The notes beneath the pieces were generated by a model. The model made no database searches. It saw only the letters and a program-made list of their open reading frames with translations, and was not told the origin of the DNA. Shown in pieces: positions 56,026 to 64,000 of a DNA stretch of 64,000 bases (position 1 is the first letter of the stretch; each line of letters begins with the position of its first letter). The stretch spans positions 102,488 through 166,487 of the forward strand of contig JAUVUZ010000005.1 in the NCBI GenBank assembly GCA_030604885.1. The letters are read 5' to 3'. A program made the translations under genes and the position numbers. This stretch comes from Alphaproteobacteria bacterium. Its GTDB lineage: Bacteria; Pseudomonadota; Alphaproteobacteria; Rhodospirillales; Rhodospirillaceae.

Positions 56026-57058
56026 GTCCGCCGCGCGCCCGGCGCGCGAGGGCGGCGATTTCCATGAGGCCGCGTTGGGTGACGAGGGGGGCGGGGATGC
56101 CGGTGGATTTGCACTGGCGTTCGACCTCGGTGAGGCGGTCGATAGCGGCGAGCAGGGCGGGGCAGGGCCAGGCGTCGAGTTGGCGGCGGAAGCTGTCGGT
56201 TTCCTTGAAGAACACTGCCGGGCGGAGGGATTTCATCGCGGTTTCGGCGGAGGCTCCGGCGTCCATGGCGGCGCGGGCCTGGAGCAGGCGGTCGAAGTGG
56301 CGGGAGACGCCGCGGACGATCGCGACGGCGGTGTCGCCGCCTGCGAACAGGCGGTCGGACACCGACTGGACCTGGGCCTGGCGGCCGTCGGCGACGGCGG
56401 CGGCGAGTTCGAACACCGAGTGGGCCGACTGGTCGCCGCAGCAGGCGCGCACGTCGTCGGCGGTGAGCGGCCGGGGGTCGGCGCCGAGGTAGAGGCGGAG
56501 CTTTTCGATTTCCGCGTGGGCGCTGGCGGTGTCGTCGGCGAGCAGCGCCGCCAGGGTTTCCGCCGCGTCGCCTTCGAGGCGCACGCCTGCATCGGCAAAA
56601 CCTTGGCGAATCAAGGCGATCAACGCGCGTCCTTCGGCGGGATAGCAGGCGATCGCGGCGGCGGCTGGGGACGATTCGAACGCGGAACGAAGCTTGGACT
56701 TCGGCGTGAGCACGCCGGCGGAGACGATCAGCAGGGTGTCGCCGACCGCGTGCGCCAGCGCCGCGATCACCGGCGCCGCCTGGGAATCCGTGGCCTGGGC
56801 GACGCGCACGACGCGCCGCCCGCCGCCGAAGGCGATCGCCGCGAGTTCGTCGGCGAGGCGGGCCGGGTCGTCGGAGAGGGTGGCGGGGGCGAGGTCGGCG
56901 ATGCGGAACGGGTCGTTGACGTCCGGGCAGACGGTGCGGGTGAGCGCCTGGACGCGCTCCCGCACCTGGCCTTCGTCCGGCCCGTGCAGCAGCACCGCCC
57001 GCACCGCCGGATCGGGCCGCTTGAGGAAGGAGTCCGCGGCGCTCCCGGCGAGTTTCAT
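56021..57058 (-). CDS. holA: DNA polymerase III delta subunit
   Basis: This 345-residue clamp-loader subunit opens the beta clamp. A-V-L-L-H-G-P-D-E-G-Q-V-R-E-R starts the AAA-like domain, and L-A-A-L-L-A-D-D-T-A-S-A-H-A-E-I-E-K-L-R-L-Y is the family core. It begins on the last base of the lptE stop; the lptE-holA pairing downstream of leuS is widely conserved. Confidence 0.94.
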   Translation of the reverse strand: MKLAGSAADSFLKRPDPAVRAVLLHGPDEGQVRERVQALTRTVCPDVNDPFRIADLAPATLSDDPARLADELAAIAFGGGRRVVRVAQATDSQAAPVIAALAHAVGDTLLIVSAGVLTPKSKLRSAFESSPAAAAIACYPAEGRALIALIRQGFADAGVRLEGDAAETLAALLADDTASAHAEIEKLRLYLGADPRPLTADDVRACCGDQSAHSVFELAAAVADGRQAQVQSVSDRLFAGGDTAVAIVRGVSRHFDRLLQARAAMDAGASAETAMKSLRPAVFFKETDSFRRQLDAWPCPALLAAIDRLTEVERQCKSTGIPAPLVTQRGLMEIAALARRARGGR

Positions 57059-57663
57059 CAGGGCCTCGTCGGCCGCGTCGGCGCGGCGGGCGGCGGCACC
57101 TGCGGCGCGGCGGTCACCGGATAGTTCTGCGGATAGCGGAAGTAGAGGCGGATCTGCCGCGCCACGTCCTCGGCGGCCATGTCGGCGGCGCGCTCCTGGG
57201 CGGCGCGCTCGGAGACGTATCCGGCGTAGAGCTGCTCCGGGTTGTTGTGGCGCGTCACCGCCGAGCTGGTGCCCGAGAGCAGCAGTCGGCCGGGGGTGTC
57301 GCCGTCGGGCTTGGCTTCGAGGCTGAAGGAGACGTTGAGGACGTAGTCGTTGCGGATCGCCGAATCGTCGGAGCGGGTGCCGCGGCCGACGGTGGCGGCA
57401 CCGTAGCTGACCCGCAGGGTGTAGGCGGAGTCCGCCGCCGCGCCCGAGGGGTTAAGGCGGCGGGCGATGCCGCTGCGCATCAGTTGGCCGACCCGCTCGG
57501 GGATCGGCGGGATGTCGATGCGGGCGAGTTCGGGCGCGCCCGGTTCGTCGGGGCGGTGAGCGTCCATGGGGCGGAAGCCGCAGGCGGACAGCGCCAGCCC
57601 GACCGCGGCCAGCGACGCGAGCCGCGACCAGCGGGCGAACGGGCGGGTGAGGCGGTCGGACAT
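57058..57663 (-). CDS. lptE: LPS-assembly lipoprotein LptE
   Basis: This 201-residue outer-membrane lipoprotein plugs LptD for lipopolysaccharide insertion. The signal ends L-S-A-C-G-F-R-P, a lipobox with the usual CGF start (Cys about 28). The mature part has I-D-I-P-P-I-P-E-R and Y-x-L-x-V-x-Y segments and ends in a Pro-rich tail. It lies between leuS and holA, overlapping holA by 1 bp, which strongly supports the assignment. Confidence 0.93.
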   Translation of the reverse strand: MSDRLTRPFARWSRLASLAAVGLALSACGFRPMDAHRPDEPGAPELARIDIPPIPERVGQLMRSGIARRLNPSGAAADSAYTLRVSYGAATVGRGTRSDDSAIRNDYVLNVSFSLEAKPDGDTPGRLLLSGTSSAVTRHNNPEQLYAGYVSERAAQERAADMAAEDVARQIRLYFRYPQNYPVTAAPQVPPPAAPTRPTRP

Positions 57664-57678
57664 GCGGACTCCCGGCCT

Positions 57679-60261
57679 TCAGGCCACGATGTTGACGATT
57701 TTGCCGGGGACGACGATCACCTTTTTCGGGTTGCGTCCCTGGATTTGCGCCTGCACCCCCGGGAGGGCGAGGGCGAGGGTTTCGGCGGTGGCGGCGTCGG
57801 TGCCCACCGGCACCTCGAGGGTGCCGCGCAGCTTGCCGTTGACCTGCACCGCGAGGGTGACGGTATCGACGGTGAGCCACGCCGGGTCCGCCTCGGGCCA
57901 CGCGGTTTCGCACAGCGGCGTGGCGTGGCCGAGGGCCTGCCAGATTTCCTCGGCGACGTGGGGGGCCATCGGCGCGATCAGCCGCAGCAGCGTTTCGAGG
58001 CCGAAACGGTAGGCCGCCGCCGCGCCTTCGTCCGCCGGGTTGGTGGCGGCGATCTGGTTGGTGAGTTCGCGCAGCTTGGCTACCGCGGTGTTGAAGCGCA
58101 GCTTGTTGAGGTCCTCGGTGACCGCGGCGACGGTGCGGTGGGCGAGGGACATAGTCTCCTTCGCCGATCCGGCGTAGGCCGACGCCGGGGCGGCCTCGGC
58201 GAACGGCACCGCCGGGGCGGCGGCGAGGCGCCACAGCCGCTGCACGTAGCGCCAGGCGCCGTCGATGCCGCTTTCGGTCCACTCCAGGTCGCGATCCGGC
58301 GGGCTGTCCGAGAGCATGAACAGGCGCGCGGCGTCGGCGCCGTAGGTTTCGATGATGTGGCCGGGGTCGACGGTGTTCTTCTTCGACTTGCTCATCTTTT
58401 CCGAGCGGCCGACGGTGACCGGCGCGCCGGTTTCCGCCTCCACCACGCCGCCGTCGCGGCGTTCGATCTCGGCCGGATAGAGCCAGGAGCCGGAGGTGGT
58501 GCGGTAGGTTTCGTGGCACACCATCCCTTGGGTGAACAGGCCCTGGAACGGCTCCTTGACCCCGAGGTAGCCGCATGCCTTGAGCGCGCGGGTGAAGAAG
58601 CGCGAATAGAGCAGATGCAGCACCGCGTGCTCGATGCCGCCGATGTACTGGTCCACCGGCAGCCAGTAGTCCACCGCCGCGCGGTCGAACGCCTGTTCGG
58701 CGTTGTTCGGGTCGCAGAAGCGCGCGAAATACCACGAGGATTCGAAGAAGGTGTCGAAGGTGTCGGTTTCCCGCTCGGCGTCGGCGCCGCAGCACGGGCA
58801 CTTTACCCGCTTCCAGGTGGGGTGCAGGGCGAGGGGATTGCCGGGCTGGTCGAAGCTCACGTCGTCGGGCAGGGTCACCGGCAGCTGGTCGTCGGGCACC
58901 GGCACCACGCCGCAGCTGGGGCAGTGGATCACCGGGATCGGGCAGCCCCAGTAGCGCTGGCGCGACACGCCCCAGTCGCGCAGGCGGAACTGCACCGTGC
59001 CGCGGCCGCGGCCCTCGGCCTCCAGGCGTTCGATGGCGGCGCGCTTGGCGGCCTCCACGCCGAGGCCGTCGAGGAAGTCCGAGTGGATCGCCACGCCGTC
59101 GCCCGCGAACGCCTCGGAGGCGGCTTCGAGTTCGGCGGCGAAGGCGGCCGGGTCGGCGTCCTTGGGCGCCACCACCGCCTTGACCGGCAGGCCGTATTTG
59201 CGGGCGAAGTCCATGTCGCGCTGGTCGTGGGCCGGGCAGCCGAAAATCGCGCCGGTGCCGTATTCCATCAGCACGAAGTTGGCGACGAACACCGGCAGTT
59301 CCCACGACGGGTCGAACGGGTGGCGCACCGTGAAGGGGGTGAGGTAGCCGCGCTTCTCGGCGGTTTCGATCGCGGCTTCCGAGGTGCCGACGGCGTTGCA
59401 CTCGGCGACGAACTCGCGCAGCGCCGCGTCGTCCGCCGCAAGGGCCTTGGCGAGCGGGTGGTTGATGGAAATCGCGCAGAACGCGGCGCCGAACAGGGTG
59501 TCGGGGCGGGTGGTGAACACCTCCAGCCGCTCGTCGGAGCCGACCAGATCGAAGAACACCCGTGCGCCCTCGGACCGGCCGATCCAGTTGTGCTGCATCA
59601 GGCGCACCCGGTCGGGCCACTGGTCGAGGCCTTCGAGGGCCTCCAGCAGGTCGTCGGCGAAGTGGGTGATCTTGAGGAACCACTGCGCCAGCTCGCGGCG
59701 CTCCACCGGCGCGCCGGAGCGCCAGCCCTTGCCGTCGATCACCTGCTCGTTGGCGAGCACGGTGTGCTCCACCGGGTCCCAGTTGACCATGCTGGTCTTG
59801 CGGTACGCCAGCCCGGCCTTGAGGAAATCGAGGAACATCTTCTGTTCGTGACGGTAGTAGCCCGGCTCGCAGGTGGCGATCTCGCGGCTCCAGTCGATCG
59901 ACAGGCCGAGCGGCTGGAACTGCTCCTTCATCGTGCGGATGTTCTCGTGGGTCCACACCGCCGGATGCACGCGGTTCTGGATCGCGGCGTTCTCGGCGGG
60001 CAGGCCGAAGGCGTCCCAGCCCATCGGATGCAGCACGTTGTAGCCTTGGGCGCGGCGGAAGCGCGCGATCACGTCGCCGAGGGTATAATTGCGCACGTGG
60101 CCCATGTGGATGCGGCCGGAGGGATAGGGGAACATCTCCAGCACGTAGCACTTCGGCTTGTCGGACGCGGCCTCGGCGGCAAACGCGTTGCGGGCCTGCC
60201 AGGCCGCCTGCCACTTCGGTTCGGCTTCGCGGAAATTGTAGCGTTCGTCCATCCGCGTCAT
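57679..60261 (-). CDS. leuS: Leucyl-tRNA synthetase
   Basis: This 860-residue class-I synthetase has the HIGH motif in [16 protein letters not shown], an editing domain (about 230-420, T-R-P-D-T-L-F-G-A), zinc-type C-P-S-C-G and C-P-C-C-G knuckles, and the K-M-S-K-S motif in [10 protein letters not shown]. The ATG at 60261 or an ATG three codons later (60252) are both possible. Confidence 0.98.
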   Translation of the reverse strand: MTRMDERYNFREAEPKWQAAWQARNAFAAEAASDKPKCYVLEMFPYPSGRIHMGHVRNYTLGDVIARFRRAQGYNVLHPMGWDAFGLPAENAAIQNRVHPAVWTHENIRTMKEQFQPLGLSIDWSREIATCEPGYYRHEQKMFLDFLKAGLAYRKTSMVNWDPVEHTVLANEQVIDGKGWRSGAPVERRELAQWFLKITHFADDLLEALEGLDQWPDRVRLMQHNWIGRSEGARVFFDLVGSDERLEVFTTRPDTLFGAAFCAISINHPLAKALAADDAALREFVAECNAVGTSEAAIETAEKRGYLTPFTVRHPFDPSWELPVFVANFVLMEYGTGAIFGCPAHDQRDMDFARKYGLPVKAVVAPKDADPAAFAAELEAASEAFAGDGVAIHSDFLDGLGVEAAKRAAIERLEAEGRGRGTVQFRLRDWGVSRQRYWGCPIPVIHCPSCGVVPVPDDQLPVTLPDDVSFDQPGNPLALHPTWKRVKCPCCGADAERETDTFDTFFESSWYFARFCDPNNAEQAFDRAAVDYWLPVDQYIGGIEHAVLHLLYSRFFTRALKACGYLGVKEPFQGLFTQGMVCHETYRTTSGSWLYPAEIERRDGGVVEAETGAPVTVGRSEKMSKSKKNTVDPGHIIETYGADAARLFMLSDSPPDRDLEWTESGIDGAWRYVQRLWRLAAAPAVPFAEAAPASAYAGSAKETMSLAHRTVAAVTEDLNKLRFNTAVAKLRELTNQIAATNPADEGAAAAYRFGLETLLRLIAPMAPHVAEEIWQALGHATPLCETAWPEADPAWLTVDTVTLAVQVNGKLRGTLEVPVGTDAATAETLALALPGVQAQIQGRNPKKVIVVPGKIVNIVA

Positions 60262-60362
60262 GATCGGTTACCCGCCTTTCTCAACTCGTTCGTCTGCATA
60301 GGATAAGGAGAAGCCGGCCCCGCGGGGGGCGGGACCGGCGATCGAGGGTCGCGCCCGGCGCG

Positions 60363-60926
60363 TCAGTTGGTGCCGCCGCCCTGCGCCGCGATGCGCATCT
60401 TGCGCGCCCGCGTCAGCACGGTGTTTTCGAGGTCGGCCACCACGCCCGGGTCCACCGCCGCGTCCGCCCAGCTGCCGCTGCCGTCCTTGATCTGGCGGAA
60501 CGCCGCGATCTTGAGGCCGTCGGCGCGGAGCGCGCGGCCGAGGATGAAGACGTTGAGCTTGAAGCGCTCGGCGGGGGTTTCCGGCGGGGCGTACCAGTCG
60601 GTGATGATCACGCCGCCGAACGGGTCGGCCGAGGCGATCGGCATGAAGCTGACGGTGTCGAGCGAGGCGCGCCAGAGGAAGCTGTTGACGCCGAGCCCGG
60701 CGCCGCCGCCCTCGCCGTCGCCGCGCTTCTTCTGCCCGAAGATGTCGAGGCCTTCCGACCCGAACACGCTCTCGGGCTTCTTGTCGCCCGGCTGATAGAC
60801 CTTGTTGCCGTAGCTTTCGGGATAGGCATACTGGGTGTTGGAGCTGTCGCAGGCGGCCAGAATCCCGGAGGCCGCAAACAGGAACGCGACCGCGCACGGC
60901 CGAAGCATCGACTTCTTCAAGGTCAT
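60363..60926 (-). CDS. DUF3576 lipoprotein
   Basis: This protein of about 187 residues has a signal peptide ending in a lipobox (L-A-A-C, Cys about 24). The mature part contains G-V-N-S-F-L-W-R-A-S-L-D-T-V-S-F-M-P and S-A-D-P-F-G-G-V-I-I-T-D-W-Y, the DUF3576 core, and ends with L-T-R-A-R-K-M-R-I. Function is unknown; envelope location is inferred. Several in-frame ATGs (60926-60938) compete for the start. It lies upstream of leuS on the same strand. Confidence 0.85.
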   Translation of the reverse strand: MTLKKSMLRPCAVAFLFAASGILAACDSSNTQYAYPESYGNKVYQPGDKKPESVFGSEGLDIFGQKKRGDGEGGGAGLGVNSFLWRASLDTVSFMPIASADPFGGVIITDWYAPPETPAERFKLNVFILGRALRADGLKIAAFRQIKDGSGSWADAAVDPGVVADLENTVLTRARKMRIAAQGGGTN

Positions 60927-61218
60927 GACCATCATCATCGCCAGAGTTGTCCGGGCGCGCGGCGGGGGCCGCGCGCACCGCGACAGTGTGTCGCGCCGCA
61001 GCCCCCGCGTAAAGCCCGAAAACGGCGGGCGCGCCCGCCCGTCGGCCGGGGTGCGGGCGTCGGGGTGTGGCTTTGGCGCCACACCTGCCCGACGAAGTGG
61101 GGAAGCCCGGCCGTTACGCGTTGACGCGCCTGGGCGATCATGACTTCCTAATGCCTGAGCAAGGTTCCGCCGTGTGGGGTCGGGACCGAATTCGATCCTT
61201 ATCGAACGAGGGATAGAC

Positions 61219-62337
61219 ATGAAGAAGATTCTTTTCGGCACCACCGCGCTGCTCGCCGCCGGTGCGTTCGCCTCGGCCGCTCAGGCCTCCGATCCGATCA
61301 AGTTGCAGCTCGGCGGCTACATGGAGTACTGGGTGGCCGGCGCCAGCCAGGACAGCGCCTTCAGCACCCCGGTGAACAGCTTCGACATCCAGGGCGAGTC
61401 CGAAGTCTGGTTCGTCGGCAAGACCACCCTCGACAACGGCATGGTGATCGGCGTTCAGGTCGAGCTCGAAGCCGGCTCGAACAACAACGGTGCCACCACC
61501 AACGACATCATCGACGAGTCCTACCTCTGGGTCGAGGGCAAGTACGGTAAGGCGATCGTCGGCTCCGAAAACGACGCCGCGTACCTGATGGCCGTCAGCG
61601 CCCCGAACGCCTCCGACATGGGCGGCGCGTTCGTGACCTCGGAAGCCGATACCATCATGTATCTGCCGGTTCCGGTCAGCGCTCTCGACGCGATTCCGAA
61701 CACCCTGTCGGACGAGAACAAGTTCACCTACTTCACGCCGAAGTTCTACGGCTTCCAGGCCGGCGCGTCGTACATTCCGTCGAACGCCGCCAGCGGTGAC
61801 GACGACAACACCACCACCGAAACCATCCGCAAGAACCGCAACTTCGACGAAGCCTGGGCCTTCGGCCTGAGCTACGCGGGCGAGTTCTCCGGCGTCGGCG
61901 TCAAGGCCTCCGGTCACTACGTCACCATCGACATGAACACCACCGCCGGCGGCGGCGAGGTTCAGGAATTCGGCGGCGGTCTGAGCCTGTCCTACCAGGG
62001 CTTCACCGTCGGCGGCGCCGTGAAGCGCAAGGTTGCCGGCACCGATACCGCCGACCAGGCGGCCACGGACGGCTTCGCGTGGAACGCCGGCGTGATGTAC
62101 GCCGAAGGCCCGTACAAGGTGTCCCTGAACTACGCCACCTCGGACGTGCGTGGCGCGGCCACCGTGGGTAACGACGAAGTCGACGTGTGGCGTCTCGGCG
62201 GTGCCTATGCCCTCGGGCCGGGCGTGAACGTGTTCGCCGAACTGGCGTACTCCGACGCGCAGGACGAGACCGGCCTTGCCGCGAACGGCAACGAAGGCGC
62301 CTACGGCGGCGTCGTCGGTCTGCGCCTGAACTTCTAA
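61219..62337 (+). CDS. Gram-negative porin (paralog 1)
   Basis: This 372-residue outer-membrane beta-barrel has a signal peptide K-K-I-L-F-G-T-T-A-L-L-A-A-G cut after A-Q-A, then K-L-Q-L-G-G-Y-M-E-Y-W and alternating strands to the C-terminal G-G-V-V-G-L-R-L-N-F with the final Phe expected for Bam recognition. The ATG at 61219 has a GAGGGA site. It has low codon variety compatible with high expression. It is followed by a close paralog in the same orientation, and the 292 bp upstream should hold its promoter. Confidence 0.95.
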   Translation: MKKILFGTTALLAAGAFASAAQASDPIKLQLGGYMEYWVAGASQDSAFSTPVNSFDIQGESEVWFVGKTTLDNGMVIGVQVELEAGSNNNGATTNDIIDESYLWVEGKYGKAIVGSENDAAYLMAVSAPNASDMGGAFVTSEADTIMYLPVPVSALDAIPNTLSDENKFTYFTPKFYGFQAGASYIPSNAASGDDDNTTTETIRKNRNFDEAWAFGLSYAGEFSGVGVKASGHYVTIDMNTTAGGGEVQEFGGGLSLSYQGFTVGGAVKRKVAGTDTADQAATDGFAWNAGVMYAEGPYKVSLNYATSDVRGAATVGNDEVDVWRLGGAYALGPGVNVFAELAYSDAQDETGLAANGNEGAYGGVVGLRLNF

Positions 62338-62361
62338 TCCTTCCTCGGAAGGGTTTGTGCG

Positions 62362-62386
62362 CGGGGCGGCCCATCGGGCCGCCCCG
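62362..62386 (+). terminator. Hairpin downstream of porin 1
   Basis: CGGGGCGGCCC pairs with GGGCCGCCCCG around ATC, 24 bp after the stop. The following sequence is only weakly T-rich, so termination may be partial. Confidence 0.55.
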
Positions 62387-62584
62387 TTGCCGTTTGCCCA
62401 AATCGTGGGCAACTTTGCCGTCCCGACGGGCAAGTGTGACAATTCGAGCACACCGCATGGCGGAAACATCGTTCTCCGGCCTCTTGCCATTGCCTCGCGA
62501 TAGCGGCCTGTGGTTTGAATTTCCCCATGAGTTCGAGGCCGCCCATAGCCGTGGGGTCAGGTGCTTAACCAAGAGGGAACGCTG

Positions 62585-63685
62585 ATGAAAAAGATTCTGT
62601 TTGGGACGACGGCGCTGCTCGCGGCCGCTGCCATTTCGCCGGCCGCGCAGGCTTCCGAGCCGGTGAAGCTGCAGCTGGGCGGTTTCCTGGAGTACTGGGT
62701 CGCCGGGGCGAAGCAGGACGGGGACGTGGGTACCCCGGTGAACAGCTTCGACATCCAGGGCGAAGGCGAGATCTACTTCAAGGGTTCCACCACCCTCGAC
62801 AACGGCATGACCGTCGGCGTGATGGTTCAGCTCGAAGCCGGCGCCGACAACAACGAAGGCGACCTGATCGACGAGAGCTACCTCTACGTCGAAGGCAAGT
62901 ACGGTAAGGTGATCGCCGGTTCCACCGACAACGCCTCCTACCTGCTGCGCGCCACCGCGCCGAACGCCGCCTACACCGAGGTGGACGACACCGCGATTCC
63001 GGCGTACCTGGTGAACCCGGGCCTCACCGACAACATCACCGATACCGATTTCGACGGCGACGCCAACAAGCTCATCTACTTCACCCCGAAGATCTACGGG
63101 CTGCAGCTGGGCGTGTCGTACTCCGGCTCCAACAACCCGTCGGGCGACGACGCCAACACCACCACCGAGACCATCCGCAAGTCCACCGACTTCGACCAGA
63201 CCTACGCCTTCGGCGCGTCCTACGAGCGTGAACTCGGTCCGGTCGGCGTGCTCGCCACCGCCGGCTACACCCATTCGGAAGCGAATGGCAGCAACGGCGT
63301 GACCGGCGACGTGCAGGATTGGGCGTTCGGCCTCAACCTGACCTACGAGGGCTTCACCCTCGGCGGCGCCTATCGCGGCATCTCGGCGGGCGTCGGCTCG
63401 GCGGCCGAAGCCAAGGACGGCTACGCCTGGGATGCGGGCCTGATGTACGAGGAAGGCCCGTACGCGGTCTCCATCAACTACCGTAAGTCGTCGGCGCGCG
63501 GCGAAACCGGCGCGGGCAAGGACACCATCGACATGTACGCCCTGGGCGGCAAGTACGCCCTCGGGCCGGGCGTCGACCTGTGGGCGCAGCTGGCGTATGC
63601 CGACTACGACTCCGGCGATGCCACGATCACCCCGGACAACAAGGGCGCCTACGGCGGCGTCGTCGGTATCCACCTCGACTTCTAA
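62585..63685 (+). CDS. Gram-negative porin (paralog 2)
   Basis: This 366-residue porin is very similar to the preceding one: the same signal peptide start K-K-I-L-F-G-T-T-A-L-L-A-A, K-L-Q-L-G-G-F-L-E-Y-W-V-A-G-A, P-V-N-S-F-D-I-Q-G-E and a C-terminal Y-G-G-V-V-G-I-H-L-D-F. Differences cluster in loop regions, as expected for duplicated porins under selection for different permeation or phage escape. The ATG at 62585 follows GAGGGA. It has its own 247-bp upstream spacer. Confidence 0.95.
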   Translation: MKKILFGTTALLAAAAISPAAQASEPVKLQLGGFLEYWVAGAKQDGDVGTPVNSFDIQGEGEIYFKGSTTLDNGMTVGVMVQLEAGADNNEGDLIDESYLYVEGKYGKVIAGSTDNASYLLRATAPNAAYTEVDDTAIPAYLVNPGLTDNITDTDFDGDANKLIYFTPKIYGLQLGVSYSGSNNPSGDDANTTTETIRKSTDFDQTYAFGASYERELGPVGVLATAGYTHSEANGSNGVTGDVQDWAFGLNLTYEGFTLGGAYRGISAGVGSAAEAKDGYAWDAGLMYEEGPYAVSINYRKSSARGETGAGKDTIDMYALGGKYALGPGVDLWAQLAYADYDSGDATITPDNKGAYGGVVGIHLDF

Positions 63686-63707
63686 GATTTCGCTCCGGCG
63701 GAATGGG

Positions 63708-63734
63708 AAGGGCGGCCTCCGGGCCGCCCTTTTC
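63708..63734 (+). terminator. Terminator after porin 2
   Basis: AAGGGCGGCC pairs with GGCCGCCCTT around TCCG, followed by TT. It sits between porin 2 and the convergent last gene. Confidence 0.85.
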
Positions 63735-63738
63735 GCAT

Positions 63739-64000
63739 TCAGGGCACGCCGTCGATCCCCGCGATGCCGATGGCGGCGGTGGAGAGCAGCGCCCGCGCGT
63801 TGGCATTGGTGACGCCGCCGAGGGCGTAGACCGGGATCGGGCTGTGGCGCGCCCACAGGCGGAAGCGGGTGATGCCGATGCCGGTGGCGCCCGGGTGGCT
63901 GCGGGTCGGGAACACCGGCGACAGCAGCGCCGCGGTGGCGCCCGCCGCCGCCGCCCGGCGCAGCGCCCGGGGCGTGTGGGCGGCGGCGAACGCGGCCCGG
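63739..64000 (-). CDS. Thiamine-phosphate synthase/TenI-like protein (5' end outside window)
   Basis: This is the C-terminal part, about 86 residues, of a (beta/alpha)8 protein of the ThiE/TenI family: A-A-L-L-S-P-V-F-P-T-R-S-H-P-G, then I-P-V-Y-A-L-G-G-V-T-N-A-N-A and A-A-I-G-I-A-G-I-D. The L-S-P-V-F-P-T-x-S-H-P-G segment and the A-L-G-G-V phosphate loop are typical. ThiE joins HMP-PP and thiazole phosphate, while TenI relatives lack activity; the visible part cannot decide. Confidence 0.8.
   Translation of the reverse strand, partial: RAAFAAAHTPRALRRAAAAGATAALLSPVFPTRSHPGATGIGITRFRLWARHSPIPVYALGGVTNANARALLSTAAIGIAGIDGVP

Noticed and set aside
57247..60306. A 1019-residue open frame opposite leuS and lptE
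   Set aside because: Same GC artefact; it mirrors the leucyl-tRNA synthetase codons and shows no domain.

Overview
The window is a dense, very GC-rich stretch of an alphaproteobacterial chromosome, most likely from the Rhodospirillales (Magnetospirillum/Azospirillum-like). The evidence is the gene order (hslVU-Smr-mltA-Tim44/fxsA-secB opposite hisBHAF-E, rph/hrcA-grpE, and a DUF299 gene and hemE flanking a DnaA-box region), alphaproteobacterial families (TimA, DUF3576, DUF1178) and GC-rich palindromic intergenic repeats. The species cannot be named from this window. No rRNA, tRNA or CRISPR array was recognised.

Layout. 1-7.1 kb: bactofilin tail, a lipoprotein, nth, dapB, dnaJ and dnaK, then a heat-shock control region with a CIRCE-type operator facing a DUF1178/DUF1848 pair. 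7.1-17 kb: secB and fxsA opposite timA-mltA; a lactate-utilisation set lutA-lutB-(2-TM protein)-lutC sits between mltA and the Smr and HTH genes; then hslU, hslV and an XRE regulator on the other strand. 17.2-22.4 kb: the his operon hisB-H-A-F, interrupted by a membrane diguanylate cyclase before hisE, then a HIT hydrolase. 22.4-24.0 kb: an AT-richer restriction-modification cassette (BglII/BamHI-type nuclease, MT-A70 methylase, small ribbon-helix-helix protein) with an 8-bp-periodic operator array. 24-40 kb: lysE, comM, mscL, gshB, a PAS-GGDEF protein, a BON lipoprotein, yraN, rsmI, an LpoA-like lipoprotein, a CZB chemoreceptor, DUF1543, hemW, rdgB, rph, hrcA, grpE.

40.5-57 kb is the replication-origin domain. 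dnaQ, coaE, aroE, maf and ppsR run left and hemE, hemH, hemJ, rho, mnmE, mnmG, rsmG, parA and parB run right from a 448-bp spacer with DnaA boxes and an AT-rich end, read here as oriC. Three ParB-binding parS palindromes (40470, 50309, 53561) lie within 8.5 kb of it; one contains the start codon of rsmG. 56-64 kb: holA, lptE, leuS, DUF3576, two tandem porins and the end of a thiamine-phosphate-synthase-like gene.

The most noteworthy signals are the origin with its parS sites, the tandem 8-bp operator array beside the ribbon-helix-helix gene, the CIRCE element together with its repressor gene hrcA, the palindromic mosaic repeats 3' of genes, and two operon insertions (lut genes; GGDEF gene in his).
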